DNA of 64,000 bases from Acrocarpospora catenulata (GCF_018476525.1 NZ_JAHCST010000006.1:173332-237331), one strand, 5' to 3'. Shown: positions 33,444 to 42,394, numbered from the stretch's first letter. Notes: a model not told the origin generated them from the sequence alone. Numbers and translations are program-made.

Positions 33444-34181
33444 TCAGAGTGGGGTGAGGACGCAGAACTCGTTGCCCTCCGGGTCAGCCAGGCACGACCA
33501 CGGGACGTCGCCCTGGCCGACGTCGATGTCGGTAGCGCCGAGAGCTCGCAGCCGGGCCACCTCCGCCGCTTGATCGTCACCGGGGTACGGCCGGAGGTCG
33601 AGATGGACGCGGTTTCTCACGGTCTTCACGTCGGGCGTGCGGAGGAACTCGAGATACGGGCCGACGCCCTTTGCGGAGCGCAGCGCCGCGTGGTCGTCGG
33701 TCACCTCGTGCAGGGTCCAGTCCATCGCCTCGTCCCAGAACCGGGCCATGGCCCGCGGGTCGGCGCAGTCGACGACCACCGCGGCGGTCGGACCGGTGTC
33801 CCGGTAGGTCGATCGAGGCTCCAGTACGCAGAACTCGTTGCCCTCCGGGTCGGCGAGGACCGTCCACGGCACGTCGCCCTGACCCACGTCGGCGGGCGTC
33901 GCACCGAGACCCCGGAGGCGCGCGACCAACTCCACCTGATGAGCGGCGGAGGTGGTGGCGAGGTCGACGTGCACGCGGTTCTTCACCGTTTTGGGTTTCG
34001 GGTCGCGGACGACGTCGATGCAGACGGCGGCGGGGTCGGGATAGACGAAGCCTTCGGGTTCGAGGTTGGTCACGCCGGGCCCCTCGCTGGAGGTACCCCA
34101 GCCGAGCGCCTGCGCCCAGAACCGGCCGACTGCGGAGTCATCCCCGGCTTTCATGTGGATCTGCACAAGCCTCGTTGCCAT
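33444..34181 (-). CDS. VOC protein with two glyoxalase-like domains (paralogue 1)
   Basis: The protein has 245 residues made of two similar halves, each ending in a DPEGNEFCVL motif (WTVLADPEGNEFCVLEP and WSCLADPEGNEFCVLTP). It is a close paralogue of the protein at 42681-43421, sharing long identical stretches such as VVVDCADPRAMARFW and SAKGVGPYLEFLRTP. The ATG at 34181 has no ribosome-binding site but a TAGGAT box 7 nt upstream. Proteins of this type are usually annotated as glyoxalase-like, and some bind antibiotics; the function is unknown. Confidence 0.88.
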   Translation of the reverse strand: MATRLVQIHMKAGDDSAVGRFWAQALGWGTSSEGPGVTNLEPEGFVYPDPAAVCIDVVRDPKPKTVKNRVHVDLATTSAAHQVELVARLRGLGATPADVGQGDVPWTVLADPEGNEFCVLEPRSTYRDTGPTAAVVVDCADPRAMARFWDEAMDWTLHEVTDDHAALRSAKGVGPYLEFLRTPDVKTVRNRVHLDLRPYPGDDQAAEVARLRALGATDIDVGQGDVPWSCLADPEGNEFCVLTPL

Positions 34182-34188
34182 GCCGCCG

Positions 34189-34194
34189 ATCCTA
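34189..34194 (-). promoter_or_regulatory. Leaderless-type -10 box of VOC paralogue 1
   Basis: On the minus strand TAGGAT is followed by 7 nt (CGGCGGC) and the ATG at 34181. The paralogue at 42681 has the same box and spacing. Confidence 0.6.
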
Positions 34195-34316
34195 TGTCCG
34201 CGCGGATCACATTCACGGCCCTCCGCTCGGGTCCGTGCGACCAGCCCCAAAGCGGCTGGGTGGGCGGCGAAGCAATAAAAGGGGAACCCTTGCCACTACC
34301 AGCGTATAGCGCATGG

Positions 34317-34337
34317 GGGGCCTTGCCACAAGGCCCC
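34317..34337. repeat. Perfect 9-bp hairpin before the glycosyltransferase gene
   Basis: GGGGCCTTG (34317-34325) and CAAGGCCCC (34329-34337) enclose a 3-nt loop. It lies 60 bp before the glycosyltransferase start and between divergent genes, so it is either a 5' leader hairpin or an operator, not an end-of-gene terminator. Confidence 0.6.
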
Positions 34338-34396
34338 GGTCATACCGCACAATCACCCCTTCGACACCGGAACGTACGGAAAGTGGGGGCTCCGGA

Positions 34397-35635
34397 ATGC
34401 GTGTTGTATTGGCGACCTACGGGTCGCGCGGGGACGTCGAGCCGATGACGGGGCTGGCGCTGCGGCTAAAGGCTCTCGGCGCCGAGGTGCGGATGTGCGC
34501 GCCGCCGGACTTCGCGGAGCTGTTGGACAGTGTCGAGGTGCCGCTGAGTCCCGTCGGCTGGCCGATCCGCGCGCTGGCGACGGGGGCGGTCCCCGGCAAG
34601 GCGCAGGCGGGCCTGTCCGGCATCGCCGCCGAACTGACCGCCATGGCCTACGAGGCGGTCGCCGGGGTGGCCGAGGGCTGCGCCGCGGTGGTGGCCACCG
34701 GCTCGTTCCCGGCCGCGGCCGGTGCGCGGGCGGCTACCGAGAAGCTGGGCGTGCCCTATGTGTTCACGTCCTTCTCCCCGTGCTACCTGCCGTCGCCGCA
34801 TCACCCGCCTCTCCCCCGGCCGGGCCAGGTGATCCCCGCTGAGGTGACCGGCAACCGGGAGCTGTGGGACCTCCACGCCGAGCACATGAACGCGCTGCTC
34901 GGCGAGACGATCAACACCCACCGGACCTCGATCGGCCTGCAGTCGGTCGACGGCATCCGCGACCATGTCTTCACCGACCACCCGTTCCTGGCGGCCGACC
35001 CGGTCCTGGGCCCGTGGCAGCAGACGCCCGAGCTCGACGTGGCACAGACCGGCGCATGGATCCGGCCGGACCAGCGCCCGCTCCCGGCCGGCCTGGAGGC
35101 GTTCCTGGCCGCCGGTGCGGAGCCGGTGTACGTGGGCTTCGGCAGCATGCGGGTACGGGACGCGAACGCGCAGGAGGTCTCCCGGGCCGTCATCGAAGCG
35201 GCCCGGAGACAGGGGCGCCGCGTCGTGCTCGGGAGCGGCTGGGCCGACCTGGCCCTGATCGACGACCGGGACGACTGCTTCGTCGTCGGCGAGGTCAACC
35301 AGCAGGCGCTGTTCCGCCGGGTGGCCGCCGTCGTGCACCACGGCGGCGCGGGCACCACGACGACGGCGGCCCGTGCCGGGGCGCCGCAGGTGATCGTGCC
35401 CCAGGTCGCGGACCAGCCGTACTGGGCGGGCAGGGTAAGCGAGCTGGGCATCGGCACCGGACACGACGGTCCGACGCCGACCGCCGAGTCCCTGTCGGCC
35501 GCACTCAAGATCGCCCTGGCCCCCGAGATCGGTGCCCGCGCGGCCGCCGTGGCCGAGACGGTCCGCACCGACGGGGCGGAGCTGGCCGCGAAGCTGCTGC
35601 TCGACATGGTCGGCCGGAGCGGGTCCGCGGGCTGA
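34397..35635 (+). CDS. GT1-family glycosyltransferase (GtfB/oleandomycin type)
   Basis: The protein has 412 residues with two Rossmann-like halves. The N-terminus MRVVLATYGSRGDVEPMTGLALRL and the donor-site motif VVHHGGAGTTTTAARAGAPQVIVPQVADQPYWAGRV are typical of antibiotic-type glycosyltransferases that use dTDP- or UDP-sugars. The HGGAGT glycines and the Asp-Gln pair (ADQPYW) are intact. The upstream frame is open from 34313, but MRVVL is the family N-terminus. No sugar-nucleotide or polyketide genes are nearby, so it may act in macrolide inactivation or on a sterol or lipid. Confidence 0.9.
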   Translation: MRVVLATYGSRGDVEPMTGLALRLKALGAEVRMCAPPDFAELLDSVEVPLSPVGWPIRALATGAVPGKAQAGLSGIAAELTAMAYEAVAGVAEGCAAVVATGSFPAAAGARAATEKLGVPYVFTSFSPCYLPSPHHPPLPRPGQVIPAEVTGNRELWDLHAEHMNALLGETINTHRTSIGLQSVDGIRDHVFTDHPFLAADPVLGPWQQTPELDVAQTGAWIRPDQRPLPAGLEAFLAAGAEPVYVGFGSMRVRDANAQEVSRAVIEAARRQGRRVVLGSGWADLALIDDRDDCFVVGEVNQQALFRRVAAVVHHGGAGTTTTAARAGAPQVIVPQVADQPYWAGRVSELGIGTGHDGPTPTAESLSAALKIALAPEIGARAAAVAETVRTDGAELAAKLLLDMVGRSGSAG

Positions 35636-35681
35636 TCCCCGGAGGTAACAGACGTAGGCACCCCGGCCGGTCTCCATGCCC

Positions 35682-36587
35682 TCATCCGGTAGCACCGTTG
35701 AGCCACGCGTAGCGGAATCCGTCCGGTCCGGAGACGATCCGGCCGGCCGTGGGCTCCGGGAAGTGGGCCGGCAGCACGATCACGTCCCGGTCCGCGAACT
35801 CCGACCACAGCCGCCCCCGGAGGGAGCGCGCCCGCTCCGGGTCCTGGTCGCCCAGTTGGGCCAGTTCGGGGTGTACGAACTGCAGCGGGTGGTGGACCAC
35901 GTCACCAACGATGACCGCGCTTCGGTCGCCGGATGTGACCTCGACCACCAGATGGCCGTCGGTGTGTCCCGGCGCCTGGCGTAGGGTGACCCGCTCCTGG
36001 CCTCGCTGGTAGACGACGTACGGCGGCTCGACCAGTTCGGCCTGGCCCGAGCGGGTGACCGGGAGCACGCTGTCCTCGAACATCCTGGCCAGGTCGGCGG
36101 CCACCGGGTCCGCCGGAGCCGACTCCCACAGCTTGGCGAGTGTCTCGAACTCGGTTCGGTCGAACAGGTAGCGGGCGCGCGGGAAGGTCGGCGACCACTG
36201 CCCGTCGGCCAGGCGGGCGTTCCAGCCGCAGTGATCAGGGTGCAGGTGGGTGCTGACGACGATGTCGACCTCACCGGGGTCGACCCCGAGCCGATCCAGG
36301 TGGTCGGTGTGGAAACGGTGGTGCGCGAGCAGGGCAGGTCGTTCCTTGTCGTTGCCGTTCCCGGGGTCGACCAGCAGCGTCAGGCCGGGCGCGCGAACGA
36401 CGTAGCTGTGGATGCTGAGGATCAGCCGGCCGGTGCCCGGCTCGACGCAGTTGTCTCCGAAGCGCCGGCCCGCGTCGGCGACCTGCTCCGGGGTGATGTC
36501 GGGGAACAGGTCACGCGGGGCGAACGCCCACCGCTCCAGTTCGGTGGCGCGGTGCACGGTGATCGCGCCCAGTTCGATCGTCCGCAT
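35682..36587 (-). CDS. Metallo-beta-lactamase-fold hydrolase
   Basis: The protein has 301 residues. The metal motif is complete: STHLHPDHCGW (HxHxDH), a later His in APGHTDGH, Asp in IVGDVVHHP and a final His in LPAHFPEP. Members include lactonases, glyoxalase II and phosphorylcholine esterases. GAGGTGAGG precedes the ATG at 36587. The gene is only 5 bp downstream of the duplicated unknown gene on the same strand, so the two are co-transcribed; a shared pathway is likely. Confidence 0.9.
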   Translation of the reverse strand: MRTIELGAITVHRATELERWAFAPRDLFPDITPEQVADAGRRFGDNCVEPGTGRLILSIHSYVVRAPGLTLLVDPGNGNDKERPALLAHHRFHTDHLDRLGVDPGEVDIVVSTHLHPDHCGWNARLADGQWSPTFPRARYLFDRTEFETLAKLWESAPADPVAADLARMFEDSVLPVTRSGQAELVEPPYVVYQRGQERVTLRQAPGHTDGHLVVEVTSGDRSAVIVGDVVHHPLQFVHPELAQLGDQDPERARSLRGRLWSEFADRDVIVLPAHFPEPTAGRIVSGPDGFRYAWLNGATG

Positions 36588-36592
36588 CCGCC

Positions 36593-37504
36593 TCACCTCG
36601 CCGTACCGGACGCGAGGTGGCGGACGATCGCGTCCCGCACCCGTTGCCCGGCGGCGAACTCGGCTGCCGCGGCGGTCTCGTTCACATAGGAGATGATGCC
36701 GTTCTCCCAGGTGTCCATGCCGTTGCTGATCTCGGCGGAGTCGTGGCTGACGGCGATGCCCGCGACCGCGCCGGCGTCCAGGGCCCTGATGCCGGCGATG
36801 CCGGAGCCGTCCTTGCCGATTCCGGCGTCGTTGAGGACGACGCAGTGGCATCCGTGGCGCAGGCCCACCTCGCCCGCCGTGCGCCCGCCGTTCGACCCGG
36901 CGACCACGATGTGATCCCGGTCGGCGGCGGTGGCGAAGGAGATGCTGTCCATGACGACGACGTTCCGGCCGAGATGCTCGAACACAACTTCCCTGAACAC
37001 CTGCTCGCTCGGCCTTTCCCCGTCCCGGCTCACGTTCCCGCGGAGTCCGGTCCTGTCGCCGAGCGGACGTCCACGATCACCCGTCAGGAAGTCCCTGAGC
37101 TGGTCCTGAAGTCGTTTCCCCACGGTGAACCCTGCCCGCCTGGCCGTGTCGTTGACGTAACTGACGACTCCGGCCTCCCAGGCGTCCAGTCCGTCCCCGA
37201 TCCGGGCGGTCTGGTGCCCCACGGCGATGCCGACGATGCCGTTGCGGTCGAGGTCGCGCAGGCCGGCGACGCCGGACCGGTTCTTGCCGAAGCCCGCGTC
37301 GTTGCAGACGACGCAGGCGACGCCTCGCCGGCGGACGTATTCGCCGGCGCTCATCCCGCCGTGCGATCCGGTGACGATGGTCTGCCCCGCGTCCTCGGCG
37401 GAGGCGAACGAGACCGAATCCATCACCAGCACCCGGCGAGCACCCAGGTCGAACACCACGACCCGGCCGTCGCCCTCATCCGCCGTCTCCGACGAAACCG
37501 TCAT
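36593..37504 (-). CDS. Unknown protein with internal tandem duplication
   Basis: The protein has 303 residues; GAGGA lies 5 nt before the ATG at 37504. Residues about 12-135 and 165-300 are two copies of the same domain: VLVMDSVSFASAED/VVVMDSISFATAAD, TGSHGGMSAGEY/AGSNGGRTAGEV, VVCNDAGFGKNRSGVAGL/VVLNDAGIGKDGSGIAGI, GIAVGHQTARIGDGLDAWEAGVVSYVN/GIAVSHDSAEISNGMDTWENGIISYVN. The motifs SHGG, NDAGxGK and a His after GIAV are kept in both halves. I do not recognise the family. The repeated His, Asp and Lys residues look like an active site. It is translated with the metallo-hydrolase gene. Confidence 0.8.
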   Translation of the reverse strand: MTVSSETADEGDGRVVVFDLGARRVLVMDSVSFASAEDAGQTIVTGSHGGMSAGEYVRRRGVACVVCNDAGFGKNRSGVAGLRDLDRNGIVGIAVGHQTARIGDGLDAWEAGVVSYVNDTARRAGFTVGKRLQDQLRDFLTGDRGRPLGDRTGLRGNVSRDGERPSEQVFREVVFEHLGRNVVVMDSISFATAADRDHIVVAGSNGGRTAGEVGLRHGCHCVVLNDAGIGKDGSGIAGIRALDAGAVAGIAVSHDSAEISNGMDTWENGIISYVNETAAAAEFAAGQRVRDAIVRHLASGTAR

Positions 37505-37604
37505 AGCGTCCTCTCGATCTCGGTGCCGCACCCGTCCGGCGTACCGGCCCGGGGCGTTTCAGGTCGGGATTCACGCTAACCACGCGGTCTTCGAAGGTCA
37601 TCCG

Positions 37605-37655
37605 GGTACGTACGGATCCGCGGCCGGTTACCCCGTCTCCGTATCCGTACGTACC
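37605..37655. repeat. 13-bp inverted repeat upstream of the duplicated-domain gene
   Basis: GGTACGTACGGAT (37605-37617) and ATCCGTACGTACC (37643-37655) are exact inverse copies with a 25-bp spacer. It is after the MDR gene and 100 bp before the start of the duplicated-domain gene on the same strand. It may be a terminator without a U-tract or an operator for the downstream pair. Confidence 0.75.
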
Positions 37656-37679
37656 TCCGGTCGGCCGGAGCCGTTCATC

Positions 37680-38615
37680 TCAGCCGTCTTGGTCCACGGT
37701 CAGAACGACCTTTCCGCTGAGCTCACGATCGTGGTACCGGCGGGCGATCCCGGGCAGTTCCCGCCAGGACGCCTCGGTCTCGACGGGCATTGTCAGCCGC
37801 CCGTCTCGTACCAGCCCGAGCAGCCGGTCCAGTCCCCCGCCGGCGGACCGGTCACGTAACTCGGTACCGAGGAAGAACCCGTAGAGCGTGGCCGCGCCGC
37901 GCTGGTAGAAATCCCAGGGCTGGAACGTCGTCGCGCGCTCCGCCGCGTTGCCGTAGAGCACGCACGTTCCGTCGACCTCCAGCCCGGCCAGCGACCGGGC
38001 CAGTGAGTCCCCGCCCACGGACTCCAGGATCAGATCGAATCTCCGCGGCAGCGGATGATCGGCGAGCACCACCTCGTGCACCGCGTCCAGGGCCGCGGCC
38101 TGTTCCTGGCCGCGCACCGAGGCATACACGGTCGCGCCGGCGGCGGCCGCCAGCTGGCAGGCGAGCCGCCCCACTCCCCCGGACGCGCCGGTGACCAGCA
38201 CCGATCGCCCGAGCAGCAACCCGCCGCGCTCCAGTGCGAACAGCGCCGTCAGACCGGCCACCGGCAGACAGGCCGCCTCCACCAGGGAGACCTCGTCCGG
38301 CACGACGGCGAGATCGGCCGTGCGCACCGCGACCCGCTGCGCCCAGCCACCGCCGCCGAGACCGGCGAAACCCACCACCCGGGTGCCGACGGCGGGTCCG
38401 GATCCATCGGCGGCCGCGCTCGCGACGACTCCGGCCAGGTCCCACCCCGGACGCCAGCGGCGGGCCGGGGCGAGCGATTCGCGCACCTCGCCGGCGTTGA
38501 GGGAGAACGCCGACACCGCCACCACGGCGTCACCCGCGCCCGGTCGCGGGGGCGGCACCTCCTCGATCCGCATTCCGCCGGGGATGGCAGGGTCGGAGAC
38601 CACCGCACGTATCAT
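37680..38615 (-). CDS. MDR-superfamily quinone oxidoreductase-like protein
   Basis: The protein has 311 residues. The nucleotide-binding turn is VLVTGASGGVGRLACQLAAAAGATVYA, and no structural or catalytic zinc cysteine cluster is visible, so it is of the quinone oxidoreductase type using NADPH. AAGGAG is 6 nt before the ATG at 38615; a second ATG at 38618 is closer to the box and less likely. An IclR gene lies upstream with a palindrome between them, so it is probably IclR-controlled. Confidence 0.9.
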   Translation of the reverse strand: MIRAVVSDPAIPGGMRIEEVPPPRPGAGDAVVAVSAFSLNAGEVRESLAPARRWRPGWDLAGVVASAAADGSGPAVGTRVVGFAGLGGGGWAQRVAVRTADLAVVPDEVSLVEAACLPVAGLTALFALERGGLLLGRSVLVTGASGGVGRLACQLAAAAGATVYASVRGQEQAAALDAVHEVVLADHPLPRRFDLILESVGGDSLARSLAGLEVDGTCVLYGNAAERATTFQPWDFYQRGAATLYGFFLGTELRDRSAGGGLDRLLGLVRDGRLTMPVETEASWRELPGIARRYHDRELSGKVVLTVDQDG

Positions 38616-38821
38616 CATCTGCTCCTTTGGAGATTGCCTGTTGTTTTCAGCCCGCCGCCGGGAGCGTGTGCTCGGGGGCGTTGGCCAGGGTAGGGGCGAG
38701 CAGGATGCCGCAGCGGTCCCGGATCGCGGCCATTGCACCCCGATGACCAGCTTCTTCATCACGACCTCCAGCTGCGCGGTTGTCGCATCCTCATCGGCCG
38801 ATCACGAAGCGGCAATGGAGC

Positions 38822-38840
38822 CGTCCCGATCATCGGGACG
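38822..38840. promoter_or_regulatory. Palindrome between iclR-type gene and MDR gene
   Basis: CGTCCCGAT (38822-38830) and ATCGGGACG (38832-38840) are perfect arms around one base. A second weaker element, TCATCGGCCGATCA, lies at 38791-38804. Both are upstream of the MDR gene and are candidate IclR sites. The remaining 38616-38780 shows no supported gene. Confidence 0.65.
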
Positions 38841-38893
38841 CCAGGTCGGAATCATCGTCACGACAGCGGCGGCGCCGGGTTCGTATAGGCCGT

Positions 38894-39688
38894 TCATCGG
38901 CCGAGGCCCAGCACCGGGCGCACCACCGACGCATCGCGGGCCAGGTCGTGGGAGATCCCCAGGGCGCCCGCACGCACCGCCGTGTCCACCCGCGACAGAC
39001 TGATCCGGCCGACCGGACCCGAGATCGCCAGCGCGCCGAGCACCGCGCCGTCACCGTCCCGCACCGGCGCGGCCGCCCCCACCACCCCCGCGATGGACTC
39101 CTGCCGGTCGAACGCCACCCCGGAACGGCGGATCTGCGCCAACTCGGCGAGCAGCGCCGACGGATCGGTTATGGTGCGAGCGGTCAGCCGGGGCAACACC
39201 CCGCCGAGAACTCCCCGCACCTGGTCCGCCGGGGAGAAGGCGAGCATGACCTTGCCCGAGCAACTGGCATGAGCGGGCCACCGGCCCCCGACGCGCTGCG
39301 GCAGTCGGCGTCCGCGGTCTCCCCGGAATATCTCCACGTAGACGACCTCGACCTCCTCCAGCACCGCCAGCGCCACGTTGTGCCCGGTCGCGTCGTGCAG
39401 GTTCACCATGTGCGGCCGCGCCGCCTCCACCAGGCCGTTCGCCCGGGGCGCCGTCTGCCCGAGCTCGAACAGCAACAGCCCGATCCGAAAGGCACCGCCC
39501 GCCTGCTCCAGCAAGCCCACCCGCACCAGCTCATGCACCGCCCGGTGCACCGTGGACTTGGGCAACCCCGTCCGCCGGGTGAGCTCCGCGATGCCCAGCG
39601 CGGAGTCCCCCTTCCGGAACTCCTTCAGCAGAACGGCCGCACGCCCGATCGCGCTGACCTCACCATCGTTCCGATGAGCGGGACTCAC
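38894..39688 (-). CDS. IclR-family regulator
   Basis: The protein has 264 residues: an N-terminal winged helix (VSAIGRAAVLLKEFRKGDSALGIAELTRRTGLPKSTVHRAVHEL) and a C-terminal effector domain with the family pattern HASCSGKVMLAF and GVAFDRQESIAGVVGAAAPV. The GTG start at 39688 has a TACGAT box 6 nt upstream on the same strand, so it may be leaderless. It precedes the MDR oxidoreductase gene on the same strand and is its probable regulator. Confidence 0.92.
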   Translation of the reverse strand: MSPAHRNDGEVSAIGRAAVLLKEFRKGDSALGIAELTRRTGLPKSTVHRAVHELVRVGLLEQAGGAFRIGLLLFELGQTAPRANGLVEAARPHMVNLHDATGHNVALAVLEEVEVVYVEIFRGDRGRRLPQRVGGRWPAHASCSGKVMLAFSPADQVRGVLGGVLPRLTARTITDPSALLAELAQIRRSGVAFDRQESIAGVVGAAAPVRDGDGAVLGALAISGPVGRISLSRVDTAVRAGALGISHDLARDASVVRPVLGLGR

Positions 39689-39718
39689 CCTCGCATCGTA
39701 CGCAGCACTGAGAGGTTC

Positions 39719-40171
39719 TCAGCTGGTGGCACCCCAGGTGAGCGAGAGGCCGGTGGCGGCGCGTTCGGTGCGGATCTCCATCATGCTGCCGAGGATGGTG
39801 GCATGGTCGGACACCACGGGCGTGGCGTCGGGCGTGTAGGTGATCCGGGTGCTGACCAGCACCGGGCTGCCCGGCGGCTCGTGGAGGTGGCGGGCGGCGG
39901 CGGGGTCGAGCAAACCGGGCCGGACCACCTCGGACGCCCGGGCGACCGTCACTCCCGCGTCGGCCAGGGCCGTGTAGAGGGAGACGGCGGTGAAGTCGCG
40001 GTCGCGGATCTGGTCGGCCACCGGCCGGCGGACCCAGGACACCTGGTGTACGGCGGGACGTCCCGCGAACTCGCGGACCCGCTCCAGCCGCAGGGCGGTG
40101 TCGCCGGGACGCAGCCGCAGCTCCGCGGCGATCCGGGCGGTGCCGAAATTAGCGGTAGCGACGATCTTGAG
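39719..40171 (-). pseudogene. GntR-family regulator remnant (UTRA domain only)
   Basis: The frame encodes a UTRA ligand-binding domain (LRLRPGDTALRLERVREFAGRPAVHQVSWV, LDPAAARHLHEPPGSPVLVSTRITYTPDATPVVSDHATI). The N-terminal winged helix that a HutC-type GntR protein needs is absent: similarity stops near 40150 and the sequence runs into an AT-rich inverted repeat. The C-terminal part is complete. It is either a truncated pseudogene or an effector-binding domain without DNA-binding ability. Confidence 0.75.
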
Positions 40172-40173
40172 AG

Positions 40174-40207
40174 CTATCGCAGATAGTGGCTGATTTATCT
40201 GCAATAG
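40174..40207. promoter_or_regulatory. 12-bp inverted repeat at the GntR breakpoint
   Basis: CTATCGCAGATA (40174-40185) and TATCTGCAATAG (40196-40207) pair at 11 of 12 positions around a 10-bp spacer. It lies exactly where the GntR coding similarity ends and is more AT-rich than its surroundings. It may be an operator or a trace of the event that removed the 5' end. No gene is supported from 40208 to 40411. Confidence 0.6.
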
Positions 40208-40411
40208 CGTCGGTGCCGTCTTGGGGTGCCGGTGAGAACGCGTCGCACGGCCCAAACCGGGAGGATCGAGCTGGTGGCTGCTGCGCGCCCGTTACGTTCG
40301 TCGCCCACCAGGACTTCGCCCCCGATCCGGGGCCGTGGACGCGGGGTGGGATCTTATGGCCCCCTGTCAGTGGCTGCTGAGAGGGCGTCAAGGTGGCCGC
40401 TTCTGGTCGCG

Positions 40412-42394
40412 TTATTGGCGGGAGAGTGCGCGAGTGAGGCCTGCCAGGATGGTCGTTGCGAGGATCCACCCTGCAGTGATCATCGCCGCGGCGAGCCACT
40501 GTTGTGCGCCGCGCGGGCCGAAGGCGCTCTCCTGTCCGAAGCTGATGATCGGGAGGAGCAGGTCCAGGGTGTAGAGGAAGGCGTTGAAGGGGGGAGCCTC
40601 GCCTGGCTTGAAGGCCGGTGGCTGGTGGGCGGTGAAAACGACCGTGCCGATAAGGAGAAGGGCTGCGAGCCAGAGCGCAGCGCGGAAGGGTCGGTAGCCG
40701 TACCCGACGGTCCAGTCCTGCGCATATCCCCACAGCCGCACCCCGAGCCGCCGCCCCGACCGGCGGCGACGCTGTTTGGCCAGCAGCACGTCCCGAGCAG
40801 CCTCATCGTGGCCCTGCCGGCGGTAGACGGCGGCCAACTGCTCATAGGGTTGAGGTTGGTAGGCCTCCCTGGCCAGCCAGTCAAGTCGCTCCTGGACAGG
40901 CAGGGGAGCCTCCAGGCCGTCATAGGTGAAGCCGTTCATCAGGACGTGAGCAGGCCACCGGCTGGGAACGTCATCGAGCACGCCGACCCGACTGTGGCGA
41001 AGGTCGACGGCCCGCAGCAGTTCCGTCTGGGGCCCGATCTTCAGCGAAGCCGCTTCTACACCACGAAGGTGAAGGTCACCGTCGATGGTGGTCTCCGCAA
41101 GGCACAGTGTGGCGGCGATCCGGGAGTTCCTGATCGAGACGTCTCCCGTGGCCGTGAAGCCTTCGCAGCAGTCGATGCCCCCGCCCGCGATCACCTCCCA
41201 CAGGGACAGAACCCGCCCGCCGGGATTACTGAGGGCGGCACCGTGAAAGTGCAAGCTGCCCTCGATTCGGGCGTTGATGAGCACGATCTCCCCGTCGGCA
41301 CGGAAGCCTTCGCTGCAGCTGAGCCTGCCGGTGACCCCCAGCCGACGCAGGGAAAGCGCCGTCGCACCCGGGTTGGCCAACGTCCCGCCGTCGAGGTTGA
41401 CCGATCCGCGGACCTGGGTGGAGTCCAGAAAGACCTCTCCGCTCGCCACAAAACCTGGTGTGAGCCGCAGTCCGCTGCCGATCTCCATCAGCGGCGCGTT
41501 CAGCGCGCGTCTTCCCGGATTGGCGAGGCTCGCCTGCGCGAAACGGAGCGAACCAGCCACGCGGGCTCCGCGCAGAAGGACTTCACCTTCGGTCGAGAAG
41601 CCGTCATCGATGCGCAGCCCGCCCTCGACACTGAGTCTCTCCGCGTTCAGGGCGATGCCGTCCGGGTTGGACAGCCGGGCTCCGCTGAAGACGCACCGGC
41701 GCCCTATCCGGGCGTCCTGCACGCTCAGCTCCCCCCGCGAGCGGAAACCGCGGGCACACGACAACCCGCCGTCGATGACGACCCCCTCGGCGGTGAGGCT
41801 GAAGCCGCCTGACCGCCCGACCCGTGCGCCATCGAGGGTCATCGTCCCGCCGATCCTGGCGCCAACAACGCGTAACTCACCGTCGATGACGGCGTTCGCG
41901 CACAGAAGATCACGGTCGACAATCAGGCCGTCGGCATGGACGGCCTGAAGTGCGTGGATCGCTGCGCCGCTGAGATTCAGTGTCCCGGACACGTGGGCCC
42001 CGGCGAGCTGGATCGGGCCGGCCATCTCGCAGCCTTCCAGGCGCAGTGCCCCGCCGATCACAGCGTCTACGGCCTGCAGTCCGGGTGCCCGGGAGGCCGC
42101 GAGGTCCACCAGGCCGGTGCGGGCCCCGGTGAAGACCGGCGTTTCCTCGAACTCGCACTTGGTCAAGATCAGAGGGTGTTGTACCTCGGCGTACGACAGG
42201 TCCAATCGGCCCACGATCCGGGCGCCGGACAGGTGCATGCCGGGCGTCTGCCCTGCAAGGCGTTCCCGGGCGCCGAGCAACATCCTGGCGATGATCGCAG
42301 CCCGAACGGGGGCGCCGGGAAGATCCACAGGACGCGCTGCGGGAAACGCCTCCCAGAGGGCGAGTTCCGGCTCGGACAGATCCTCGATGATCAC
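40412..42394 (-). CDS. Membrane-anchored beta-helix repeat protein
   Basis: The protein has 660 residues; the GTG start follows CAGGAG by 8 nt. Residues about 50-480 are a long series of short repeats of the form GARIGGTMTLDGARV, SNPDGIALNAERLSVEGGLRIDDGF, GEVLLRGARVAGSLRF, with regular Gly and hydrophobic positions as in right-handed beta-helices related to pentapeptide or bactofilin-like proteins. Residues about 490-560 are helical and basic, and two transmembrane segments follow (ALWLAALLLIGTVVF, WLAAAMITAGWILATTILAGL). Similar proteins are often called membrane-associated oxidoreductases, but I see no cofactor site. A scaffold role is more likely. Confidence 0.82.
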   Translation of the reverse strand: MIIEDLSEPELALWEAFPAARPVDLPGAPVRAAIIARMLLGARERLAGQTPGMHLSGARIVGRLDLSYAEVQHPLILTKCEFEETPVFTGARTGLVDLAASRAPGLQAVDAVIGGALRLEGCEMAGPIQLAGAHVSGTLNLSGAAIHALQAVHADGLIVDRDLLCANAVIDGELRVVGARIGGTMTLDGARVGRSGGFSLTAEGVVIDGGLSCARGFRSRGELSVQDARIGRRCVFSGARLSNPDGIALNAERLSVEGGLRIDDGFSTEGEVLLRGARVAGSLRFAQASLANPGRRALNAPLMEIGSGLRLTPGFVASGEVFLDSTQVRGSVNLDGGTLANPGATALSLRRLGVTGRLSCSEGFRADGEIVLINARIEGSLHFHGAALSNPGGRVLSLWEVIAGGGIDCCEGFTATGDVSIRNSRIAATLCLAETTIDGDLHLRGVEAASLKIGPQTELLRAVDLRHSRVGVLDDVPSRWPAHVLMNGFTYDGLEAPLPVQERLDWLAREAYQPQPYEQLAAVYRRQGHDEAARDVLLAKQRRRRSGRRLGVRLWGYAQDWTVGYGYRPFRAALWLAALLLIGTVVFTAHQPPAFKPGEAPPFNAFLYTLDLLLPIISFGQESAFGPRGAQQWLAAAMITAGWILATTILAGLTRALSRQ

